Shown: positions 44,165 through 52,319 of the stretch, one piece after another
How positions within the stretch are numbered: the stretch's first letter is position 1
How the letters are laid out: each line of letters begins with the position of its first letter
Source: Nematopogon swammerdamellus
Lineage: Eukaryota > Arthropoda > Insecta > Lepidoptera > Adelidae
NCBI GenBank assembly: GCA_946902875.1
Contig: OX336349.1
Location: forward strand, 8,331,891-8,395,890
Direction: 5' to 3'
DNA length: 64,000 bases
Made by a program: the position numbers and the translations under genes
Notes under the pieces: generated by a model
What the model saw: only the letters and a program-made list of their open reading frames with translations
Database searches by the model: none
Told to the model about the DNA's origin: nothing

Positions 44165-44215
44165 GCAAGCTCGCGGGCGGGGCGCGGGGGCGGCGCGGGG
44201 GCGGTGGTGGCGGAG
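44165..44215. repeat. GC-rich low-complexity run
   Basis: G-rich repeats of 'ggcgcgggggcgg' type. Confidence 0.7.
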
Positions 44216-44537
44216 CTTTCGTCCTGCATGGTTCACTTAGTTAAGCTATTTAATTAATTAATCCTTTTGTAAGTACACAAATCACACTTTTTACAACCGT
44301 AACAATTTTATTATTCATGAACATTAAATGCAGCCTGAATTATAAAGTTAACATTGTAGAAACGTGGCCGGCGTGCAATAATAATATTTTCTCCGGAATG
44401 GCCCATAGGGGAGTCTTCTTAACTTCTTTACATTCGTTGAGCCGAAGTTCCGCCTTGCAAGTGAATGCATAACCTACACTACAATGTTCTGTGGGCACTC
44501 TCGTGGCGCCTACAATGTTCTGTGTATGCGCGTCAGC

Positions 44538-44547
44538 TATATAAAAG
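44538..44547 (+). promoter_or_regulatory. TATA-box-like sequence
   Basis: 'tatataaaag' stands at the edge of CpG-containing DNA, about 260 bp upstream of the short frame at 44807. Two copies of 'ctacaatgttctgtg' lie just upstream (about 44479-44493 and 44511-44525). Confidence 0.25.
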
Positions 44548-44806
44548 CGGAAATTTTAATGGGTAATTTCTCGATTTAGTTTTTATAACGGGAACATTAT
44601 TTACAAGTTTAAACGATGGTGGTTCAATTTTTTCAGGTATATTAATGTTTAACGCTTTTTAAATTTAAGTTTTTTAATGTTTAAAGTTTAGATTTAATAG
44701 TTTGATTTAATTTTAGATATAAGTTTTATTTTTGTTTCAATTGGTATTTGTGTTATTTATGTGAAATATATGTGCCTAATGCTTGACATTTAGCAGCTGT
44801 AAATTC

Positions 44807-45004
44807 ATGAAGTCGCTGAACATATATTGTTTTGTCTTCTTTTTTATTTTCGCTGTTGTGTATTGTGTAGCTTTCCTTAGTGTTTACCGAAGTTTATTTT
44901 GTCATTCATTATTCATTATTGAAGCAAATAATAAACGTGCGGATCGCAAATTAATTACTGATGACATAAGAGCCGTGGTAAAGCGTCAGTATAATTGCCA
45001 GTAA
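44807..45004 (+). CDS. Hypothetical small secreted or membrane peptide
   Basis: From the ATG at 44807 the frame encodes 65 residues. The N-terminus (MKSLNIYCFVFFFIFAVVYC) looks like a signal peptide or signal anchor. After a second hydrophobic patch comes a charged tail with basic pairs (KR near residues 44 and 60) and a C-terminal 'VKRQYNCQ'. A TATA-like site lies upstream. I recognise no family. The length and leader would suit a small secreted peptide, but chance frames of this size are common in AT-rich DNA. Confidence 0.25.
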   Translation: MKSLNIYCFVFFFIFAVVYCVAFLSVYRSLFCHSLFIIEANNKRADRKLITDDIRAVVKRQYNCQ

Positions 45005-45009
45005 TATTG

Positions 45010-47260
45010 AGCGTGTAAAGCCCGCGTACACTCTCCGCCGACTGTACAGTGTGTGTGCATTTTGTGAGTCAGGTTATATATAATGCATCCCGTTACGCCG
45101 CCGCCTCCGCCGCCGCCGTCACCACATTTACTATTGGATTGGGTCGTATGCAATAAATAATAAATGGCCGGAGTCTCGTTAAATCCGAAAAATGCGACGA
45201 ATGTGCATCATTCTTTTAATTTATGATATTAAAAGAATGAAGAAGTTCTATGTAAAACTAGACACCGTTTTTGTAGATAATTCATGCGTGGTCACCGAAA
45301 GGATGGAATATTATTTTATTATTATAAGATGTTAACATACTTTCTGCCTTATTCAATACAATTCAATTTATTAGTTCAGTTGAGTATTTTTAACAGTGTA
45401 GCCATTTCTAGGGTACCGTTTCCGTACCTTAAAAGGTGAAGACGGAACTGTTATAAGATGTCCCCATGTCACAGAGATTTTTCTCGAAAACTAATTAACC
45501 TAGAAACCATGGAGTGGATATATGTAAATAACACATTTCATTATAATCTGAGCTCAAAGTGTCAGTATTTTTCCTTTTTGACGTAGCTGTGCGTGCAACA
45601 CACATACATATAGCATATATGCACAAGGCACATATGCTTACACATATTATGAAGTTTTCATGTATGCTTGTCTTTTCTTGTATTTGTAAACTCAATTTAA
45701 GGCAACATTAAAGATATTATGTTTTATTAAACAATTAATTAAAAAGGTAACTAACATGGAGTTGTGATTAAAATTAAATTGACTGCTGTTGACTTTAGAA
45801 CTAAACATTAAAGTTAATTTTGTAAGTTAATACGGAAATGAAGCCAGAATGACTCAAAGGAATAGTAATCCTGAAATCTGTCGAATTTCGTATTCCAGAG
45901 CGCAGCTGGCTCGCTCAACTTTACTGTTTTCATTAGTAGTCTTCTGAAAAACGCCGGACACCCGGTACAGAGTGTGAAATGAAGTCCTGCGCGTCCGTAG
46001 TTCTTTTGGCGGTCGGAATAGGGTGGATTATCGCTTGGCAATGTGTCTGTAATAAAATGCACGTCGTTATGGGTCAGCAATGCAGCGGATTAAAACTGAA
46101 AAGGTCGATGTGAAGGTGTGTGTGTGGTGTGTGCGGTCAGGTGGAAAGTAGCGCTTGATCGGATTCACGGCGCGCTGCAGCTATAGCCGGGGAGTACGTG
46201 CACAGCTTCTATCATTTCATCCCACCGTGCACACAGCATCCAATACATACACACCACGCCCCGGTAGACACTAACTCCGCGAGATAAATAGGCCAATCTT
46301 GACGTTGTTTCGGGCTGAAAGGAGTGTTCAAGCAGGGCGTTTCGAAGTTTCTGGAGCGAGACGGCTCTGACAGATACAGCAGATGCTGTATCTAGCTAGA
46401 GTAATAGGGTTTCTATGGTCGCATGGGTTTTATATATGGAGCGCAATTTCTCATTGAATAAATTTTGTAAGGCGTGTTTTCGAAATTACGTTGTTTTCGT
46501 GTTCTCATTTCTGATGAAGGCTTCACAATCCCGTGTAACGATTTTATTCGATAGATATTTTATACATGACGTCAAATATCATACGAGTCTCCGCGACCGA
46601 TTTCACCACCAACGGCTAAAAATTTCAAATGTATGAAAAATGTCACTTTAACCGACAAATAACTGTTGAACGAGAGTTAACCGGAGATGGTGAAAGGGAC
46701 GAATTTTGAGAATTAATCCGTGCTTTCTCAACTTGAGCGATTCCGGTCAAACAGTTATTTCTGAAGTTAAAATATGAACGTTTAATTAATACGACGAAGT
46801 GATAATTAGATAGATAGAAAATACAGAAAGTGTGACATGCATACTTATCGCTTACAGAGATGTCTTCCATTCAATCTTTTAGAGGTTTGAGGGTCGCACT
46901 GTAGTGAATTATCAGTAGTACCTAGTAGTAGTTCTACTGTCCTCTTGAATTCCTCAGTACAAGTATATTTATGTTTTCTATCAAAATAAATGAAATTAAC
47001 CTTGTACCGTATCAAACATCCAATTTAGAAGAGAGCTCTTGAAAAAACCCGTATTGTGGACGTTGACCGAGTAACACGGACCACGGGCCAATTGCACCGA
47101 CTGTGCTCGATCAGTCACCGTCAGCTGTAACCCAATACACAGGAGTCTGCTTTCAGTTGGGGACAAGGCGCCTGAAAACTTTTCACTTCCATAATACAAA
47201 CAGTGCTGAACAAAGTATTCGCAAATTCGCAATCACTTGAGTGTTCTGGACGACAAAACT
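45010..47260. other. No gene recognised; CCG run and a short hairpin
   Basis: A (CCG)n-like run lies at 45094-45119. A perfect hairpin has arms 45209-45220 and 45228-45239. Open frames up to 88 codons (45814-46080, minus strand) carry no domain. Confidence 0.45.
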
Positions 47261-47262
47261 GT

Positions 47263-48060
47263 TTTTTTTTTATGGACGGTTGTTCGGGTGGCTGTGCCCA
47301 AACGTTCAAAAGAAGATCATACACAGCCAATAACACCACTCCTCGCGAAACCACGCTCAGAGAGAAACCATGCCAGCTATAAGGCGGACAAAATGGTCGA
47401 CGCCTTTTGAAGGTTAAGTATAGGAAAGACACTCACCGGAAGACCGTTCCATGTTTTCGCCGTAAGTATGACACCGGAACGATTTCGTAAAGTGATGCGT
47501 TCTTAGAATTTGGGTGTCAACAACATTTGGACGTTCCGGGCGAGTTTGACGGGTGTGGCGGATACGGATCGGAGGAGAGATGAGGGAAGCCAGTTCGTCG
47601 GAGCATCAGTAATGAACTATAAACCAGGCTGTGGGAACCGATTGTTCGCCTGTGGTGCAATGATTTTAGTCCCTTCGTGAGCTTGGGACAGTACTAATTA
47701 GGCGGATGGCGCGGCGCTGGATAGAGTTCAAGGACCCCAATAAGTAAATCCACAGATAACTGCAGTATTCCATCGCCTGGCGAACTTGAGCTTTGTATAG
47801 CATAAGGAGTTGCGCCGGTGCGAAGAATCGCATGCTCCGGTAGAGGACGCCCATTTTATTGAAAATAAGGGTAGCTTTGGACTCTATAAAGCTCCTAAAC
47901 CCTACATATTTGGTCAATTCCACGCCCAGGAGATCCAATTTGTCATTGTTAGGTATGGCTGTACCCAGAAACGTAGCTTGGGAAGGAAACCGGTTGACCT
48001 TGGTAGGAAGGCGCATGCCTGAACTTGCGCATCCACACGTATCTTTACTATGTATATTGG
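47263..48060 (-). pseudogene. LINE family H: reverse transcriptase C-terminal part and 3' UTR
   Basis: The minus-strand frame from 48016 to 47666 encodes the region after the reverse transcriptase palm. It includes a '..DLLGVELTKYVGFRSFI..' thumb-like segment, 'LYKAQVRQAMEYCSYLW' and 'SIQRRAIRLI', which is a conserved motif series of CR1/RTE-like LINE ORF2 proteins. Frame changes occur near 48012 (the upstream piece continues in another frame with 'AQVQACAF') and near 47666, after which '..GVILTAKTWNGLPVSVFP..' can be read from fragments. The 3' UTR and A tail end at 47263. The element is 5'-truncated and dead. Confidence 0.8.
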
Positions 48061-48780
48061 CCAGCCTAAAGACGGAGCTGTTTCACGTACAGACTTCTCT
48101 GTCGCACACAACACTTGTCTAGTTCTAGTGTTCACCTTTGAATTATGAATCATCCCCATGTGCCCATGTATGTAAGCAACAAAACCGTCAGTTCCTCTTG
48201 GCATTGAATTGGAACTAGCGTAATATGTCCAAGCGTACGACGTAGGTTATCTACCTATCGATAAAATTATACAATAAACAATAAGAATAATCCTGGGAAA
48301 CCTAACCTAACTTAACTAATCCAATAAACAAATTATTCGAATCGATCATGTAGACCAGCCCTAAGCTTCACTCTGCGGGTGGGCTCGTACTTTTCGCAGC
48401 AAGCGTGCTGTGAACGCAGCTTGAGGCCGGAAAATACTCTCAACGTACATTGTAATTGCTTTCATTGTATTTTGCGCGAAAATTCGTGCGTTCATTATTT
48501 TACACGCAGGCTTCACAACAAAGAAGTCGACCATAGACGACATATTTTAGAGTTGAATAAATACGAGAAGCGTTCACATACAAGTGAGAATAAGGTACCT
48601 ACCGTGTACCTACATACTTTTTGGAACTAAAACAAATTAAATATCGGAAGACATGGTTAAGAAATCTTTTTTTATTTTATTTTATTTCCATCTGTCAGAT
48701 TGGAAAAAAAAGAAAATTGTGTTATTTTTTATTTTCTTGAGTCATTCATTTAAAACTCGCGAAAGTTGCCCAGTTCCACC
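48061..48780. other. No gene recognised
   Basis: Nothing beyond a T-rich (TTTTA)n-like run at 48667-48690. Confidence 0.45.
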
Positions 48781-48783
48781 ATG

Positions 48784-48870
48784 ATAAACGTAGACGGAAG
48801 AGAAAAGCGGAAGACCGTGTGTGGTGGAGTGCCTTGGAAGAGCTGGTGTGCAGCAGTGGACCGGAGCGGT
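48784..48870 (+). pseudogene. RTE-like ORF C-terminal remnant
   Basis: In one frame it reads 'RRKSGRPCVVE'-like and in another 'KTVWWSALEELVCSSGPERS', recalling the '..GRPKTRWWD..' end of RTE-type polyproteins. 'tgtgcagcagtggaccgg' then 'tattatgatga' matches the usual 3' end of this family. Less than 90 bp remain. Confidence 0.5.
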
Positions 48871-49265
48871 CTGATTATTATGATGAAAAAGCTATGGTGT
48901 CTGTCTGTCCGTTTGTTAGTCCCCTTCACATCTTCTCTGAACCTGAAAATTATGCATGGTGCTGGCTGACCTCACGTGCCGACCTAGCGAATAAGGTTTC
49001 AATTCAATATTAATTTCAGCTGTGTGAAGCCACGAGGAAAACATAATGTCAATCAGTCCGTCCGTCCTCAGAAAACATATATGGGACAATACGTCACAAA
49101 ACATACACGGTACTTCTACCTTTGCTGTACTTTCTTGTGAAGGTTATTGTGAAGGCTATGACTTCTGTTTCAAAAACATATTAGGAGTAGATACGAAAAG
49201 TAGAGTTAATTATTTTCTTGTGCAAGAGTAAGTATATAAGAGTTTATATGCATACATATATAATT

Positions 49266-49672
49266 TTTTTTTTTATGTAATCCGTTATGGGTGGCTGAGT
49301 CGGAGGGGCCAAAGCACATGCTCTAACCAGCCAATATCACCTCCGAGAAGGTAGGTGCCATACCGGAGACTTCCCTGGATTGCTGGCTATACTGGACTAG
49401 AGGAGAACACAACCGAGGTTGCTTGCGGCCATCTTACATCCAGTACGGTGGTACCAACCCAGTCGGCTACAATTTGAGCCTACCACCTAGTAAGGGGCAA
49501 GGGAAGGGACCTACAGTTTTACACCTGTTCCGAACGGTGAAGCAGCGGGTGTAGGTATGCACGTAATTTTTTTCGTCAGAAAAAACTCATTGGTACACGC
49601 CGACCGGATTCGAACCTCGGACCTCCCGCATGAGAAGCCGATGCCCAAACCACTCGGCCACCCGCCGCTTCA
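49266..49672 (-). mobile_element. SINE-C (tRNA-headed), full-length
   Basis: In reverse, the head has an A box 'tggccgagtgg' (around 49650-49661) and a perfect B box 'ggttcgaatcc' (49606-49616), spaced as in a tRNA. A central part (49445-49525) shares 'ctgtaggtcccttccc', 'taggtggtaggc' and 'gttggtaccacc' with SINE-B. The 3' end is different ('ccataccgg..', 'ggattacataaaaaaaaa'). Confidence 0.85.
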
Positions 49673-49979
49673 AATAACCGGCCATTAAAAGTTTTCCATT
49701 GATCAAATGTCTGCCGTTTTATTTATAGAAAAAAAATGCTCAAAATGTGCACAATCCTCGCTTGAGCGTTATAGAAATCATGAAAAACTTTATCAGCGCC
49801 TGCTTCGTAGTTTTCCCTGCTAATAAATGAATGCTCAATTTTGGGAACTTCTATTTTTATCGAGAGTTTTTTGCTTAATGTTTTTAATTTGAAGAGTATT
49901 TGGTTCATTTGGTTATTTTTAGACACGAAGGTAGCAGCACTACCATTTTAGGTACTTAAATATGAATTTATAGTTTAGT

Positions 49980-50316
49980 ACCGTGTGGGGCCGGTACTTA
50001 AAAAGAATATCCCCACTGCATCTCTCACCATGCATGTCGTAAAAGGCGACTAAGGGATAAGGACAAGATGCCGTGCTAAAGGGCGACAGGCTCGCCACCT
50101 CTCACCTTGGCACGGTACTTCCACCGAGTCATGCAGCAGGTGGGTCTTCGTGCCTTACTTGCTGCTTGATCGATTTAATCTTGTTCGAATACTTTGCGAA
50201 ACGTGGTGGTCGGTGCTGTGCTGTAATTGACCAGAGTAATTGCAGCACAACACCGATTACTCTGCTTACCCCGATTACCGGGATTCAGCGTGTGTGATAT
50301 GTATGTATGTATGTAT
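49980..50316 (+). repeat. Dispersed repeat family A, full-length reference
   Basis: From 'taccgtgtggggccggtact' at the 5' side to a (TATG)n tail at 50296-50316. It contains 'aaaaggcgactaagggataa', 'ccgtgctaaagggcgacagg', 'ggtgggtcttcgtgccttac', the stem-loop 50209-50253 and 'cttaccccgattaccggg'. No ORF. It is probably a non-autonomous retroposon with a simple-repeat tail; the class is inferred. Confidence 0.85.
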
Positions 50317-50324
50317 AGTTTACT

Positions 50325-50350
50325 AGCCTTTGCGCGCGACTTCGCTCGCT
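50325..50350 (+). repeat. 'gcgcgcgacttcgctcgc' terminal repeat
   Basis: A degraded copy of the string at 17711-17748, lying between family A and the SINE-C fragment. Confidence 0.55.
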
Positions 50351-50352
50351 GT

Positions 50353-50452
50353 GTTCTCCTCTAGTCCAGTATAGCCAGCAATCCAAAGGAAAGTCTCCGG
50401 TATGACACCTACCTTCCCTGAGGGCACACATACACGATTACATAAAAAAACA
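50353..50452 (+). mobile_element. SINE-C 3' fragment
   Basis: 'tctagtccagtatagccagc', then 'tctccggtatg.cacctacc', then 'cgattacataaaaaaa' equals the 3' end of the copy at 49266-49672 with an internal deletion. Confidence 0.85.
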
Positions 50453-50454
50453 GA

Positions 50455-51120
50455 TTTTTGGGATCTACGAATATGCATGGTGCACGAGATCTATTCCTAG
50501 GGCAGTAAGCCCTTACGAAAGATGATCTCACGCGAAATAGGGTCAGGAGAGCGAGATAGCGGGCGTGGGTGTGAGTGAAGCCAGAGGAAAGGAGATAGAA
50601 AAGAACTTCACGCGAAATAAACACCATTGAATCCTATGAATGGGCGGCCTGACTGGAAGAAATATTTGAATTCTGCAATAAGAACCAAGGTCTCTTTTCT
50701 GGACGTAAACCAATGAATGAGCACTAATGAAACATTTTGGGCGGCCCCGCACCAAATAGCAAAAGGCGCCTGCCGACAACGATACTATCCCGCTTCAATC
50801 GGAAATAATCGAATAACAAAATTTCCTCTCGATTTGTGAGTTTTAATATTCACCAAGTTATTTTGGCGGCCTCATCGCGGCTATGAATATGAATGAGGCC
50901 GAGGGTTCTTTTATTCTAATTTCTCCGATTTAGACCACCCCGCGGAGCTTATGATATTATTTTCCAATTGCTTTCTTAGCTTGTACTATAACTGGTAAAA
51001 GGAAAATAATTCCCCTTTCATTTAATTCCGTGATAAACAATATATTGTTAGTGCTGTCGATATTTGCTTTTGAATGTTTTAGTTTTACTGTAACCATACC
51101 TGTGGTGTCTGAATTCGAGG
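50455..51120. other. No gene recognised
   Basis: No repeat match in the window and no supported frame. Confidence 0.5.
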
Positions 51121-51126
51121 TTGGTC

Positions 51127-51400
51127 CCGTAATAAGACATTCCCATGGCAAGACGTTCCCGTAACAAGATGTTTCCATGACAAGACATTTCCGTAACAAG
51201 GCTTTGCTAAGTATGACAAGACGTTCCCGTAACAAAACGTTTCCATGGCAAGGCGTTTCCATAACAAGACGTTTCCATAACAAAACGTTTCCATGACATG
51301 ACGTTTCCGTAACAAGACGTTCCCATGACAAGATGTTTCCGTAACAAGACGTTTCCATAACAATAACTAACAATAACAAAACGTTTCCATGACATGACAC
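51127..51400. repeat. 16 bp minisatellite, left block
   Basis: About 17 units of 'aagacgttcccgtaac' and its variant 'aagacgttcccatgac', often alternating, with one interrupted unit near 51205-51215. Because 16 is not a multiple of 3, all minus-strand frames stay open and give a periodic 'CHGNVLL.RL' peptide. The array resumes at 58181 after the nested elements. Confidence 0.97.
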
Positions 51401-51401
51401 T

Positions 51402-51802
51402 TCTCGCTGAGACGGCGCGCCGAGCGGACGGTTTCACGGAGCTCTGCGATCGACCGCATCTGGGAGTACAGTAAGCAAACAAACTTCCACCACACAGTTC
51501 AGTCGCGCAAACATCAAACCGATCTCAGACCTGTGGAGATCGCCTCCGCTGCCGCAAGGACGCCAAGGTCTCACTAAAACATAAGTACCTCATCTACTCA
51601 CCTTACTTATCAACAATCATGCACTGCGGTAAAAACGATGGCGAAATCTACGAGGGTGACGGCATTGGCTGCTCAACATGTGGCAAACAGTATCACTTCG
51701 GCTGCGGGGGAATCAGCGAATTTGCTTTCAGGAAAATGCGACCCAAGGCAAAATCAACATACAGGGGGCCCTGCTGCTGTTCTGATACTGAGGGAAACCA
51801 GT
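51402..51802 (+). mobile_element. PHD-type LINE, 5' UTR and start of ORF1 (outer element, left part)
   Basis: A GC-richer leader (51402-51618) precedes ATG 51619. The element entered the minisatellite: 'catgac' stands directly before it (about 51394-51400) and directly after its 3' end (58181-58186), which could be the target duplication, although the tandem repeat makes that ambiguous. Confidence 0.75.
51619..51802 (+). pseudogene. LINE ORF1 N-terminus with PHD-like finger, interrupted
   Basis: The frame encodes a zinc-finger-like start: Cys at residue 3, 'CSTC' (18-21), 'YHFGC' (25-29) and a Cys cluster near residue 52. The order is that of the PHD-type fingers found at the start of ORF1 in several lepidopteran LINEs, often annotated as 'zinc finger DNA binding protein'. 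One expected N-terminal Cys appears replaced (GKND). After 'SDTEGNQ' the frame runs into the inserted minus-strand LINE, which begins with its TGGTA tail. The continuation is found at 57362-57957. ORF1 proteins of this kind bind element RNA and help form the retrotransposition particle (family knowledge). Confidence 0.7.
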
Positions 51803-52319
51803 GGTATGGTATGGTATGGTATTTATTTGGTCTTTTTGGTATATTTATACACTTAGACAGGTCAGATTTTATAAACAAATTTCTTATTATTCTATTTCGA
51901 TCCAAGCAAAAATAGGCCATCGTCAAAACACAGAAAATAAAAAAATGCACAAAATATTTAAATACCACAACTGTAACAAATCAAAATCAAACATATGTCA
52001 CTGTACAAAAAGTTCAAAAGAAACAGTCAATAGAACAACAATAAAACATTAAAATAAAATCAATCATGTCAAAAAATTACAATCAATATCAGAAATAAAA
52101 AAAAAACTATTATGAATATATCAAAAAATGTCACACCTTATTGAATAAAAATTTCAAGTCATTAAACATAAAATCGGTCAAATAATAAAACAAATCAATA
52201 AAAACATTAATAATTAAACCATTTTACTTGCATTAGTCGCGACGAGTCAAGTAATATTAAAAAATAAGAATATTTACAAAACAATTAATAAAGAATTACT
52301 AAATGTAAACTAAAAATGA

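Noticed and set aside
49600..49665. tRNA gene
   Set aside because: A and B boxes are good but the acceptor arms do not pair, and the sequence continues into a SINE body with an A tail.
50957..51482. 147-, 92- and 91-codon minus-strand frames with repeated 'CHGNVLL' peptides
   Set aside because: Open only because the minisatellite has a 16 bp period without stops. No gene is needed to explain them.
51619..51802. Host PHD-finger gene
   Set aside because: It continues, after the inserted LINE, into a coiled-coil ORF1 with a LINE-like 3' end, so it belongs to a retrotransposon.
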